Positions 44,896 through 53,660 of a DNA stretch of 64,000 nucleotides are shown here, piece by piece. This DNA is from Sphingobium subterraneum (GTDB lineage: Bacteria; Pseudomonadota; Alphaproteobacteria; Sphingomonadales; Sphingomonadaceae). The DNA is taken from positions 186,001-250,000 of the forward strand of contig NZ_JACIJP010000001.1 in the NCBI RefSeq assembly GCF_014199435.1. The letters are read 5' to 3'. The position numbers and the translations under genes were made by a program. The notes under the pieces were generated by a model that worked only from the letters and a program-made list of their open reading frames with translations, was not told the origin of the DNA and searched no databases. The stretch's first letter is position 1, and every line of letters starts with the position of its first letter.

Positions 44896-45866
44896 CACGC
44901 GATGTCCCGCCGCATCTTGTAGAGCAGCGCCAGGAAGAAGGGCGTCCCCAGCGCTGACATCGCGATGCCGAGCCGCACTTCCGACGCGCTCGGCAGGATC
45001 CGCACCGCGCTATCGGCCAGAATGACGAGCAGTGCCCCGGCAAATGCCGAAGGGACCAGCAGCGCCGAGGGCCGGTTGCAGACCAGCGGGCGCACCAGAT
45101 GCGGCACGACCAGTCCCACAAATCCAATAATGCCGGTAATCGCCACGGATGCCCCGACCGTCAGGCCGACGCCAGCCAGCATTAGCCACTGCAGGTGACG
45201 CAGGTCGATACCAAGCGAGCGCGCCGTGGTCTCACCCAGCGTGAGCGCGTCGAGGCTGCGCCCGGCCCATAGCAGCGCCACCATCCCCAGCGCCATCGGT
45301 AGGATGGCGATGCGCACATCGTCCCAGCTCCGGTCAACCAAAGCACCCATCAGCCATGTCACGATCTCGGAGGACGCAAAGGGCGTGGGAGCAAGGCTGA
45401 TGAGCAGGCTGGTGAGCGCGCCGGTCAGGCTGGAGAGGATCACGCCCGAAAGGGTGAACAGCGTCAGGCTCCCCGATCGCCCCGCCAGCAGGGATAGCGC
45501 GCCCATGCCACCCGCCGCGCCGATGAGCGCGAAGAAGGGAAGGATCAGCGGCGAGGCCACATAACCGAAATAGAGCGATGCCACCGCGCCCAGCGCCGCG
45601 CTCGATGAGATACCGAACAGGCCCGGATCGGCGAGGGGATTTCGCAGATAGCCTTGCATCGCCGCCCCCGCCATGCCGAGGCTCGCCCCGACCAGCAGGC
45701 CGACACAAGCGCGGGGCAGGCGCAATTGCATGATAACAAGCGAAGAGAGATCGCCGCCCCACCAATGGTCGAAGGGTATCCAGTGCCGCCCTGCCATCAG
45801 CGACAGCAGCATCGCAAGGCCGGTCGCAACGGCCAGCGTCAGATTGAGCTTTACCGCGCGACTCAT
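44895..45866 (-). CDS. btuC: Vitamin B12 ABC transporter permease (FecCD family)
   Basis: The 323-residue permease has about ten membrane spans with the family motifs RLPRACVGLLVGASLGMAGAA, NPLADPGLFG and FVGLVVPHLVRPL, the last being the coupling helix that contacts the ATPase. It forms the inner-membrane channel with BtuD. ATG 45866 overlaps the substrate-binding protein gene by four bases. The longer open frame upstream is antisense-like shadow and lacks membrane character. Confidence 0.9.
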   Translation of the reverse strand: MSRAVKLNLTLAVATGLAMLLSLMAGRHWIPFDHWWGGDLSSLVIMQLRLPRACVGLLVGASLGMAGAAMQGYLRNPLADPGLFGISSSAALGAVASLYFGYVASPLILPFFALIGAAGGMGALSLLAGRSGSLTLFTLSGVILSSLTGALTSLLISLAPTPFASSEIVTWLMGALVDRSWDDVRIAILPMALGMVALLWAGRSLDALTLGETTARSLGIDLRHLQWLMLAGVGLTVGASVAITGIIGFVGLVVPHLVRPLVCNRPSALLVPSAFAGALLVILADSAVRILPSASEVRLGIAMSALGTPFFLALLYKMRRDIA

Positions 45867-46729
45867 CCGGTCGTGTCCTGTACATTTCGGCGGATCGTTG
45901 CCAGGCGCGCCGCCGCTCGAATGATCACCGGACCCCCGCAATGAAGCAGGTTTGCCGGATAGTCCGCCGTGCGAATACGCTTGCCCGCCATGCGCAGCGC
46001 CGGGTGGTTCAGCATCCGGTTCGCGTCGGCATCGCCCAGGTCCATGGACGCCGTGCCGGAGAGCAGGACCGGGGGCGGACGGGTCAACAGATCTTCCAGC
46101 GGCAATATGTCCCATTGGTGCAGGCCCATGCGGGCGCTCTCATTGCTGAACCCCGTCCGCGTGAGCAGATCGTCGGCCAGTGTTCCGGTGCCCGGAACCA
46201 GTCCACTGCTCTGCCAAATCATCGCCGATATGGGTTTGCCTTCTGGCGGAGACGCGGCGGCGAGAGCGCGCGCGATAGCTGCATTCAGGCGTTCGCCCTG
46301 CGGCTTACGACCGATCCGCGCCGCAATCATGCTGATCTGGGCCTTGTCTTCCGCCACACTGGCCGGCACACCGAGCTGCATCAGAGGGATACCGAGACGC
46401 TTCAGCGCGGCGATTGTCTGAATGGAAACATGGCTGCCCGCGATGACCAGATCGGGACGCAGCGCTACAATATCCTCCGCCTCATCCGACACGGCCGAAA
46501 AGCGGCGCGCCTGATCGAGAGGGATCGATGTGGCGCGGGGATCCTGCGAATAATGGCTGATTCCGGCAATCGTCGCGGGATCGGCGATTTCCATCAGCAC
46601 CGCGTCGACGCACGGGTTCATCGATACGATTCGCTGGGGCACGGCACGGTCCTGCTGCACGATCCGGTTCGTCCCTCGGCTGCCGCAACCGGCAAGCACA
46701 AAGGCGAGAAAGAGGAGGGCGAATCGCAT
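45863..46729 (-). CDS. btuF: Vitamin B12 periplasmic binding lipoprotein
   Basis: The 288-residue precursor has a lipoprotein signal (LLFLAFVLAGCG), so it is probably tethered to the membrane. The mature protein starts RIVSMNPCVDAVLME, contains LRPDLVIAGSH and ALKRLGIPLMQLG, and follows the class III binding-protein layout with two lobes joined by a long helix. It should deliver B12 to the permease. Its position between btuB and btuC under a cobalamin riboswitch makes B12 the best guess over iron chelates. Confidence 0.83.
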   Translation of the reverse strand: MRFALLFLAFVLAGCGSRGTNRIVQQDRAVPQRIVSMNPCVDAVLMEIADPATIAGISHYSQDPRATSIPLDQARRFSAVSDEAEDIVALRPDLVIAGSHVSIQTIAALKRLGIPLMQLGVPASVAEDKAQISMIAARIGRKPQGERLNAAIARALAAASPPEGKPISAMIWQSSGLVPGTGTLADDLLTRTGFSNESARMGLHQWDILPLEDLLTRPPPVLLSGTASMDLGDADANRMLNHPALRMAGKRIRTADYPANLLHCGGPVIIRAAARLATIRRNVQDTTG

Positions 46730-46794
46730 CAGTCGGCAGTTCCCTGAAAAGGAGGCGGCGCGGCTCTCGAGGGTCGCGCCGCCCGATGCTTGCG

Positions 46795-48726
46795 TCAATA
46801 GCGCAGCCGCACACCCACATAGGCGGCGCGCCCCAGCGAGCCATAAAGCCGCGCCGTCTCATATTCACTGTCGAACAGATTTTCGACGCGACCGTAGACG
46901 TCCAGCTGTTGCGTCAACGGGAAGGAAGCGCGCAGGTCGACGAGCACATAGCCCTGTAACTTGCGGTTGTTCGCGACATCGTCAAAGCTCGCTCCGACAT
47001 GGGTGATCGTCGCCCCGGTCGAAAGTCCGAACGGCCAGCGATAATCGATCGCGCTGTTGACCGAATGGCGCGGGCGGCGCTGCAGGTCGAGGCCGGTTGT
47101 CCGGTCTGTCGACGCAACGTAGCTGTAGTTCGATTGCAGGGTCAGGGCCTCGACCGGCTTCAGCGTGAGCGTCAGCTCCAGCCCGTGCGCTTTGGCCGCG
47201 CGGACATTGTCGTAAAAGCCGAACAGCACGCCAAAACCGGTGTTGACGCACAGCGGAGACGGATCGTTAAGTGCGTTGCAGAACGTGAAGTCGATGAGGT
47301 TGCGTGTCTTGCGATCGAACCACGTGGCACTCGCCACGATCGCGCCGTCCAGCGCCTGCTGCGTTACGCCCACGTCCCAGCTTTTCGATGTTTCCGGCCG
47401 CAGCGCCGTGTTGCCGTAAATACTGGAGAGTTGATAGAGCGACGGTGCCTTGAACCCTTCTCCATAGCTGGCGCGCAGGGTCGTCGATCCGCCGTTCGGG
47501 CTATACACGACATTTCCCGCGAAGCTCGTCTTGCCGCCGAAGTCGTTGTGGTGGTCATAACGCGCGCCGCCGGTGAGCGTCAGCCCCGCCGTTGGCGTGA
47601 CGCTTAGCTGGCCATAAACACTCGTCAGGCGCGAACGGCCCGACACCCGGTCAGCACCGAAGCCAAAGTCCGACACATCGCGGAATGCCGACTCTTCGGT
47701 TTCCGCGCCAAACGTGGCGAGCACGCCCTGGGTCAGATCCGCGACACCCTGATATTCCCAGCGTTCATTGCGGCCGCGTGCATCATCCTGAAGCTTCGGC
47801 GTGCCTGCCGGGTCATAACTGTCGCGGTCGATACGGGTATAGGCATAGCCGAAACGGTTGCGGAATTTGCCGTCGAACAGCGCCACGTCGAGTCCGGAAT
47901 ATCCGACCAACTGCTTGTTCTTGGTGTATGCGTCCGTATCCCCAAACGCGAAGGGCGGAGTGGAGGCGAACCCGTCGATCTCCGCGCGGTCGTCCGTGTA
48001 CCATCCGCGCAGGTCGACCGAAATCGCCTCGGACAAAGCGACAGAGACCTTGGCATTGGCGCCAAACTGGCGATAGCCGTCCTTCTCCCGGCCGCCGCGG
48101 TCTTCGTTGAAGGCAGAGACGCCGTCCGTCCGGTAATATCCGCCGCCCACGCTGGCCGATACGGGGCCGAACTTGCCCGACACGTTGCCGACCACATCGG
48201 CGGTGTTGCGGTAGCCATATTCGGCCCGCCCGGTGGCATGCACGTCCTCAGTGGGTTCTCGGGTGATCATGTTGACCACGCCGCCGATCGCCTGGCTGCC
48301 CCACAGGACGGATTGCGATCCGCGCACGATCTCGATCCGGTCGATATTGCCGATCAGCATGCGTCCGAAATCATAGCCCGCAGCGGTGGCGGACGGATCG
48401 TTGATTTTCACCCCGTCGATCAACGCCACCGTATGGTCCGCAGATGCACCGCGCAGAAACACGGAGGACAGGTTACCGACCCCTCCGTTGCGCGCGATGG
48501 TTGTTCCCGGCACGGTACGCAACAGATCGAGCACGACGGCGGTCTGCCGCTGCTCGATCTGTGCGGCGTCGATGACCGTGACGGACGACCCGACCTGCGA
48601 AAGCGGCTGCTCGGTGCGCCCGGCAGTGACCACGATGGCATCGCCCGCTCCGGCATCAGGCTCGGCGAAGGCGGGTGTGGACAAGGACGTAAGTGCTAAA
48701 GATGAAATCCAGAATAAAGTACGCAT
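46795..48726 (-). CDS. btuB: TonB-dependent vitamin B12 receptor
   Basis: The 643-residue precursor has a signal peptide ending PAFA, a TonB box-like DAIVVTAGRTEQ, a plug domain with VLDLLRTVPGTTIARNGG and VEIVRGSQSVLWGSQAIGGVVN, and a 22-strand barrel ending in a C-terminal aromatic/Arg strand (VGVRLRY). The plug sequence is close to BtuB. It takes up cobalamin across the outer membrane using TonB energy. ATG 48726 follows a GGGGGA ribosome site, and the gene sits directly behind the cobalamin riboswitch. Confidence 0.92.
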   Translation of the reverse strand: MRTLFWISSLALTSLSTPAFAEPDAGAGDAIVVTAGRTEQPLSQVGSSVTVIDAAQIEQRQTAVVLDLLRTVPGTTIARNGGVGNLSSVFLRGASADHTVALIDGVKINDPSATAAGYDFGRMLIGNIDRIEIVRGSQSVLWGSQAIGGVVNMITREPTEDVHATGRAEYGYRNTADVVGNVSGKFGPVSASVGGGYYRTDGVSAFNEDRGGREKDGYRQFGANAKVSVALSEAISVDLRGWYTDDRAEIDGFASTPPFAFGDTDAYTKNKQLVGYSGLDVALFDGKFRNRFGYAYTRIDRDSYDPAGTPKLQDDARGRNERWEYQGVADLTQGVLATFGAETEESAFRDVSDFGFGADRVSGRSRLTSVYGQLSVTPTAGLTLTGGARYDHHNDFGGKTSFAGNVVYSPNGGSTTLRASYGEGFKAPSLYQLSSIYGNTALRPETSKSWDVGVTQQALDGAIVASATWFDRKTRNLIDFTFCNALNDPSPLCVNTGFGVLFGFYDNVRAAKAHGLELTLTLKPVEALTLQSNYSYVASTDRTTGLDLQRRPRHSVNSAIDYRWPFGLSTGATITHVGASFDDVANNRKLQGYVLVDLRASFPLTQQLDVYGRVENLFDSEYETARLYGSLGRAAYVGVRLRY

Positions 48727-48738
48727 GGGAAATCCCCC

Positions 48739-48754
48739 TTTGATAACCATCAAA
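48739..48754 (-). promoter_or_regulatory. Hairpin next to the btuB ribosome binding site
   Basis: On the minus strand TTTGAT-GGTT-ATCAAA forms a perfect 6-bp hairpin whose 3' arm is followed at once by GGGGGA, the btuB ribosome site. Together with the riboswitch 120 bases upstream it may be part of the translational expression platform. Confidence 0.4.
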
Positions 48755-48874
48755 AGGATCGCGACGCCGACCGATGCTGTGTGCATTGTCCTTCGCCAAC
48801 GACCCGTTCTGTCGTCACGCGAGGAAAGTCCCTCGTTCACCCGGTACACCCCGCCCGCGCGAAAGAACGACAGC

Positions 48875-49045
48875 GACAGGCAGGTCTCCTGGCTCTCGGG
48901 TTATCGTCGGCGCTCCACCTTCCCAGGCTGTTGGCCCAGTGGCATGAACGAGCGCAAACTCGCCGATTACAGTTGCGGGGGCAGCCCCGGATTACGGCAA
49001 AGCCGCTTCCGGGTTCCCTTTGAATCCCGTTTCCGGGAACCTGTT
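48875..49045 (-). promoter_or_regulatory. Cobalamin (adenosylcobalamin-type) riboswitch controlling btuBFCD
   Basis: The minus strand holds the conserved B12 box GCCACTG at 48943-48937, preceded by the junction GGGGCTGCCCCCGCAACTGTAA. The outer P1 region has GGTTCCCGGAAACGGG on one side and GGGAGCCAGGAGACCTGCC on the other. Binding of a B12 coenzyme should reduce expression of the uptake genes. The btuB ATG lies about 150 bases downstream. The box and junction fit the class I cobalamin riboswitch; the exact ends are approximate. Confidence 0.92.
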
Positions 49046-49120
49046 GCTGCGGCGCGCTATGGCGTGACAGGCAAGGTTTGGCAAGGGCGAAGAGCGGAGC
49101 GGGCTACGCTTCCTGGCTCC

Positions 49121-49183
49121 GTTCGGTTCGAGCGCAGTCGAGAACCAGGTGCGTAACCTGTCTCGACCGCGCTCGACACGAAC
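49121..49183. repeat. 63-base imperfect palindrome, REP-like intergenic repeat
   Basis: Arms at 49121-49143 and 49161-49183 match as inverted repeats at 20 of 23 positions, and a caggt/acctg mini-hairpin caps the centre. The arm contains the tetrad-like cgaxcgcgctcga core resembling dispersed palindromes found between genes in sphingomonad chromosomes. It lies downstream of cysH and upstream of the riboswitch. Only this one copy was noticed in the window. Confidence 0.65.
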
Positions 49184-49212
49184 AGTGATTGTGTGGGCGT
49201 AAGAACCCGCCT

Positions 49213-49992
49213 TCAGAATACCGGCATATTGGCCGGATCATCGGGATCCGCCTGTCCGGGCAGCGGCGTGTGGATACCACACTCCACCTTGTCCCATCCG
49301 CGCCAGCGGCCCGCGCGCGGGTCTTCACCGGGCATCACCTTGGAGGTGCACGGTTCGCAACCGATCGACAGATAGCCCTGCGCTTCCAGCGGATGGCGCG
49401 GCAAATCATATTCCGCGAAATAGGCTTCCAGATCATCCTTGGTCCAGTCGCCCAGCGGGTTGAGCTTCAAACGGCCGTCCTCGATCTCGAACCGGGGCAG
49501 GTTTTGGCGTGTCTGCGACTGAAACGCCTTGCGCCCTGAAATCCAGGTATCCAGCCCCTGCTTGGCACGGGCCAGTGGCTCGACCTTGCGGATCTCGCAG
49601 CAGCCGTCCGGGTCGAACGACCAGCGCAGGCCATTGGCATCCTTTGCCGCAATGACGTCGGCGAGCGGCGTGACCACTTCGCTGTGCGTGATGCCGAACG
49701 CCTTGATGAGCGTTTCGCGATAGGCCAGCGTTTCGGGAAACATCTTGAGCGTGTCCACGAAGATCACCGGCACGTTCCGGTCCGCCTGGGCGACCAGATG
49801 CAGCAGCACGGCGCTCTCCGTACCGAACGACGAGACCACCGCGACCCGGCCCAGCGTTCTTTCGCGGAACAGGGCGCGCAGCATCGTGGGCGTGTCGACA
49901 CCTTCAAACCGCGCATTCAGGGCATCGGCCTGCTCCTGCGTGAAGACGGGACGGGCATCAATGATGTCGCGTGTGCGAATGGCTTCACCCAT
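49213..49992 (-). CDS. cysH: Phosphoadenylyl/adenylyl-sulfate reductase, APS-reductase type
   Basis: The 259-residue protein reduces activated sulfate to sulfite. It has a P-loop-like SSFGTESAVLLHL and the catalytic Cys in ECGIHTPL near the C-terminus. It also has the pairs CC in DPDGCCEIRKVEPL and C-x-x-C in IGCEPCTSK that hold a [4Fe-4S] cluster. These pairs are diagnostic for enzymes using APS rather than PAPS. ATG 49992 overlaps the DUF934 gene by eight bases. It is the last gene of the sulfite operon. Confidence 0.93.
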   Translation of the reverse strand: MGEAIRTRDIIDARPVFTQEQADALNARFEGVDTPTMLRALFRERTLGRVAVVSSFGTESAVLLHLVAQADRNVPVIFVDTLKMFPETLAYRETLIKAFGITHSEVVTPLADVIAAKDANGLRWSFDPDGCCEIRKVEPLARAKQGLDTWISGRKAFQSQTRQNLPRFEIEDGRLKLNPLGDWTKDDLEAYFAEYDLPRHPLEAQGYLSIGCEPCTSKVMPGEDPRAGRWRGWDKVECGIHTPLPGQADPDDPANMPVF

Positions 49993-50425
49993 GAGCGGCC
50001 TCGGGGTGCCGCTTCGCCCAGACGGGCACACGGCCATCGACGGTCTTCTGATAGACGTCATCGTAGAGGGTCAGCATCCGGTCCATCACCGCGCGGTCAA
50101 TGGGCGCGTTGGGCGCGAGCGTATCGAATCCTACGCGGCGCATTGCCGGAACCTGATCGACCAGCACATCGCCGGATGCGCGCAGTTCGCCGGTGTAGCC
50201 AGCTTCCCGCAGGATGCGTGCGGAGGAATAGCCGCGCCCGTCGCCAAAGGCGGGGAAGCTCACCTCGATCAGGGCGATCCGGTCCAGCTGCGGCAGGAGT
50301 GCGCGCGCGTCTTCGCCCGGCTCGATCCGCACGGCCGTCGCATTTGACGCACCCAGAAACGCTTCGAGCGATACCGGCACTTCGGACGCGGGCGCGTCCT
50401 CGCGAAAGTTCACAATCTCACCCAT
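49985..50425 (-). CDS. DUF934 domain protein of the sulfite reductase operon
   Basis: The 146-residue protein matches DUF934: conserved blocks LIEVSFPAFGDGRGYSSARILRE, the R-A-S-G-D-V-L-V-D-Q region and a C-terminal RMLTLYDDVYQ. The family is almost always found between cysI and cysH in Proteobacteria. Its biochemical role is not established; an accessory role in sulfite reduction is inferred. It overlaps both neighbours by eight bases, so production is tightly coupled. Confidence 0.88.
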   Translation of the reverse strand: MGEIVNFREDAPASEVPVSLEAFLGASNATAVRIEPGEDARALLPQLDRIALIEVSFPAFGDGRGYSSARILREAGYTGELRASGDVLVDQVPAMRRVGFDTLAPNAPIDRAVMDRMLTLYDDVYQKTVDGRVPVWAKRHPEAAHG

Positions 50426-52049
50426 AAATCACCTCCTTGAACGGAGCCATGCCCAGACGGCGGTAGGTATCGAGGAACCGTTCGTCCCCCTCACGTTGCG
50501 CGAGATAAAGGTCGGTCACCTTTTCGATCGCATCGACGATACCGTTTTCATCAAAGCCGGGGCCGGTGATCGTACCGAGCGACGCATCCTCCGCGCCCGA
50601 TCCGCCGAGCAGCAGCTGGTAATTCTCCGTGCCCTTCCGGTCGACGCCCAATATGCCGATGTGCCCGGCATGATGGTGGCCGCAGGCATTGATGCAGCCC
50701 GAAATCTTCAGCTTCAGCTCGCCGATCGTCTTCTCCTTGCCGCTGTCCGTGAAGCGCTTGGCGATCTTCTGCGCGACCGGGATCGAGCGCGCATTGGCAA
50801 GACTGCAATAATCGAGGCCGGGGCAGGCAATGATATCGGTAATGAGGTCGAGGTTCGCCGGAGCGAGCCCCGCCGCGTCCAGCTCGGTCCACAGCGCCTT
50901 CAGATCCGCCGTCTTTACATAGGGCAGCACAATGTTTTGCGCATGGGTCACGCGCAGTTCGTTGAGCGAATAGCGTTCGGCGAGGTCGGCCATCAACTCG
51001 ATCTGATCGGCCGACGCATCGCCGGGGATACCGCCTACGGGTTTCAGGCTGATGTTCACGATCGAATAGCCGGGTTGCTTATGGGCGGCGACATTCTGGT
51101 CGACCCACAGGGCGAAGTCCGGGTCCGAACGGTCGATGGTATCCGACAGTCCGGTTTCGTAGGCCGGATCGGCAAAATGCGCGCGAATGCGTGCCAGTTC
51201 CTCGACGGGAGGATCGAGCTTGAGCGCCTTCATCTGCGCAAACTCTTCCTCGACCTGACGGCGATATTCGTCGGCGCCCAGTTCGTGGACAAGGATCTTG
51301 ATCCGCGCCTTGTACTTGTTGTCGCGGCGGCCATAGCGGTTGTAGACGCGCAGGCATGCCTCGACATAGGAAATGATCTCGTCCTCAGTCACGAAGTCGC
51401 GTATTTCCGGGGCGACCATCGGCGTGCGGCCCATGCCGCCACCGACGAACACCCGCGCGCCGACCACACCGTCGCGCTCGACCAGTTCCAGCCCGATGTC
51501 GTGCAGGCGCATCGCCGCACGGTCTTGCGTGGACGCGATCACCGCGATCTTGAACTTGCGCGGCAGATAGCTGAATTCCGGGTGGAAGCTCGACCATTGG
51601 CGCAGCAGCTCGGCCCAGGGACGGGGATCGGTTATTTCGTCGGCGGCCACACCGGCATATTGGTCGGCGGAGATGTTGCGGATGCAATTACCGCTGGTCT
51701 GGATGGCGTGCATCTCGACCGTCGCCAGATCGGCGAGGATGTCGGCCGCGTCCTCCAGCTTGATCCAGTTATACTGGATGTTCTGCCGGGTGGTAAAATG
51801 CCCATAGCCCTTGTCATATTTGCGCGCGATGGACCCGAGCATCCGCATCTGCGGGCCGGACAGTGTGCCATAGGGCACCGCGACGCGCAGCATATAGGCG
51901 TGAAGCTGCAGATAGAGGCCGTTCGTCAGGCGGAGCGGCTTGAACTGATCCTCGGTCAGTTCCCCAGCAAGGCGACGGCGCGCCTGATCACGGAATTCCT
52001 CGACACGGGCGTTTACGATCGCCTGATCGAATTTGTCATAGCTATACAT
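50418..52049 (-). CDS. cysI: Sulfite reductase hemoprotein (nitrite/sulfite reductase family)
   Basis: The 543-residue protein has two ferredoxin-like and two siroheme-binding repeats. YGHFTTRQNIQYNWIKLE is in the first. The cluster ligands CPGLDYC (C-x5-C) and CINAC (C-x3-C, in KISGCINACGHHHAG) hold the coupled [4Fe-4S]-siroheme centre. It reduces sulfite to sulfide. No flavoprotein subunit gene (cysJ) is adjacent, so electrons probably come from ferredoxin or another reductase. Its siroheme demand explains cobA in the same operon. Confidence 0.92.
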   Translation of the reverse strand: MYSYDKFDQAIVNARVEEFRDQARRRLAGELTEDQFKPLRLTNGLYLQLHAYMLRVAVPYGTLSGPQMRMLGSIARKYDKGYGHFTTRQNIQYNWIKLEDAADILADLATVEMHAIQTSGNCIRNISADQYAGVAADEITDPRPWAELLRQWSSFHPEFSYLPRKFKIAVIASTQDRAAMRLHDIGLELVERDGVVGARVFVGGGMGRTPMVAPEIRDFVTEDEIISYVEACLRVYNRYGRRDNKYKARIKILVHELGADEYRRQVEEEFAQMKALKLDPPVEELARIRAHFADPAYETGLSDTIDRSDPDFALWVDQNVAAHKQPGYSIVNISLKPVGGIPGDASADQIELMADLAERYSLNELRVTHAQNIVLPYVKTADLKALWTELDAAGLAPANLDLITDIIACPGLDYCSLANARSIPVAQKIAKRFTDSGKEKTIGELKLKISGCINACGHHHAGHIGILGVDRKGTENYQLLLGGSGAEDASLGTITGPGFDENGIVDAIEKVTDLYLAQREGDERFLDTYRRLGMAPFKEVIYG

Positions 52050-52051
52050 AG

Positions 52052-52339
52052 TCAGGCCTTTACGATCGGAATTTCAGTGTTGATGGCAAGATCGGCGCGC
52101 ACCGTCGGCCCGCTGGCGCGAATGCGCTCCTTGATGTGGAGGGGCAGGGGGCCGGCGGTAGTCGCTTCGGCGTCGATGACATAGGCGGCGTTAACGCGCC
52201 GTGCGGCACTTTCGCTTGCCAGCAGGGCATCGCCCTCCGCACCGACATCGACGGCATCAGCCACATGGCGCGACCAGCCGGACCCGGTCCACCAGATCAC
52301 ATCGCCGCTCGCCAGATCATTCCCCGTTAGCAACTTCAC
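52052..52339 (-). CDS. DUF2849 domain small protein
   Basis: The 95-residue protein matches DUF2849: K-L-L-T-G-N-D-L-A-S-G-D-V-I-W near the start and the middle VNAAYVIDAEA block. Function unknown; the family consistently lies between cobA/cysG and cysI in Alphaproteobacteria. A GTG start overlaps the cobA stop (GTGA). Coupling to both neighbours suggests a role in siroheme insertion or sulfite reduction. Confidence 0.85.
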   Translation of the reverse strand: MKLLTGNDLASGDVIWWTGSGWSRHVADAVDVGAEGDALLASESAARRVNAAYVIDAEATTAGPLPLHIKERIRASGPTVRADLAINTEIPIVKA

Positions 52340-53121
52340 GCAAATTTCTCCATTTTCGCGGGCAGGTCCGCCCAAATGTCCTGTGCAATCGCGTCCTGGA
52401 CGACATCGCCTACCACGATCAGGGCGGGGCTCTGCACCCTTTCCTGCGCAATAACCGGAGCCAGATCGACGAGGCTGGTGCGCAGCACGCGGCTGTCACT
52501 GCGTGTGCCCTTCTCGATGACGGCGACGGGCGTATCCGGAGACAGGCCATCGCCGATCAGCTTGGCGACGACATCGGCCGCTGTCGCGATGCCCATATAG
52601 ATGACGAGGGTGCGGTCCGGCCCGGTGAGGCCCGCCCAGTTCTGGTCGGTCAGGCCCTTGCATTGCCCGGCGACGAATGTCACCGCGCTGGCCCGGCCCC
52701 GATGCGTCAGCGGCAGCTGCGCCTGCGCTGCGCAGCCGATTGCCGCGCTGATCCCGGGAACCACTTCGACAGGAACGCCAGCCGCGCGACAGGCTTCCAT
52801 TTCCTCGCCACCACGCCCGAATACAAACGGATCGCCGCCCTTCAGGCGGATAACGTCCCGGCCCGCCAGCGCCTCGCGCACGATCAACGCGTTGATGGCG
52901 TCCTGCGGCAGCGTGTGGCGGTCCCGGCTCTTCGCGACGGAGATCTTTTCCGCGTCGGCGGGTGCGAGCGCCAGAATTGCGGCATCGACCAGCCCGTCAT
53001 GCACCACCAGCCTCGCCGCGCCGATCAAGCGCGCGGCGCGCAGCGTCAGCAGATCGGGATCGCCCGGACCCGCGCCGACGAGATAGACCGTACCTGCAGA
53101 AGAAGATGGAGCTTCAGCCAT
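52336..53121 (-). CDS. cobA: Uroporphyrinogen-III C-methyltransferase (SUMT)
   Basis: The 261-residue enzyme has VYLVGAGPGDPDLLTLRAAR at the N-terminus, VIRLKGGDPFVFGRGGEE and EVVPGISAAIGCAAQAQLPLTHRG, the SUMT motifs that bind SAM and uroporphyrinogen III. It makes precorrin-2 for siroheme. It is a standalone SUMT without the CysG oxidase/chelatase domain, so that activity must be encoded elsewhere. It heads the sulfur operon. ATG 53121 is chosen over an upstream TTG at 53130. Confidence 0.93.
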   Translation of the reverse strand: MAEAPSSSAGTVYLVGAGPGDPDLLTLRAARLIGAARLVVHDGLVDAAILALAPADAEKISVAKSRDRHTLPQDAINALIVREALAGRDVIRLKGGDPFVFGRGGEEMEACRAAGVPVEVVPGISAAIGCAAQAQLPLTHRGRASAVTFVAGQCKGLTDQNWAGLTGPDRTLVIYMGIATAADVVAKLIGDGLSPDTPVAVIEKGTRSDSRVLRTSLVDLAPVIAQERVQSPALIVVGDVVQDAIAQDIWADLPAKMEKFA

Positions 53122-53208
53122 GCTGGCCAAATGGCGATGTCGACGAAAAACCGCAAATGATTATGGCTGTTGGACGGTATAGGAAATGTTTCAGTGCCGC
53201 GCGAAACG

Positions 53209-53658
53209 TCAGATCGGTTCTACAATCAGAGTAGCGCCGTCCCCTCCGGCAACCCGCACGTGCGTGCCAACCGGCGCATCCGGACCCTTGCAGTTCCAAA
53301 CACTGTCGCCCACCCGCACGCGCCCATGGCCGCCGTCAATCGCGTCGACGACCATCACCACCTCACCGATCATACGGGCGGTGCGATCGTTGAGCAGGGG
53401 GTCTTGCGACGGAACCGGGTTGTCAGCATACCAGCGCCGTCCGCCCCATGTCGCCAAAAGGCACAGCACGGCGAACAGCAGAAACTGCACCGTCAGGCTG
53501 ATGTCGATGCCCATGGCGATCAGGCCCGTGAGCGCCGCCGCGATGGCCACCCAGATCAGGAAGATGCCGGGCATGAACACTTCGCCGATCGCCAGAACGA
53601 CAGCGAGGATCAGCCACCACCAGTGATCATGGAAATCGACTGAGGTAAGGAAGGGCAT
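53209..53658 (-). CDS. NfeD family membrane protein
   Basis: The 149-residue protein has two or three membrane spans near the N-terminus (WWLILAVVLAIGEVFMPGIFLIW), followed by a small OB-fold domain around GRVRVGDSVWNCKG and a C-terminal VRVAGGDGATLIVEP. It is a short NfeD of the type that pairs with SPFH proteins. It probably works with the adjacent stomatin-like protein in membrane microdomains. The gap between them is two bases. Confidence 0.88.
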   Translation of the reverse strand: MPFLTSVDFHDHWWWLILAVVLAIGEVFMPGIFLIWVAIAAALTGLIAMGIDISLTVQFLLFAVLCLLATWGGRRWYADNPVPSQDPLLNDRTARMIGEVVMVVDAIDGGHGRVRVGDSVWNCKGPDAPVGTHVRVAGGDGATLIVEPI

Positions 53659-53660
53659 AG

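Noticed and set aside
50496..52184. 562-residue open frame antisense to cysI
   Set aside because: cysI carries the siroheme and cluster cysteines; the opposite frame shows no domain and no ribosome site.
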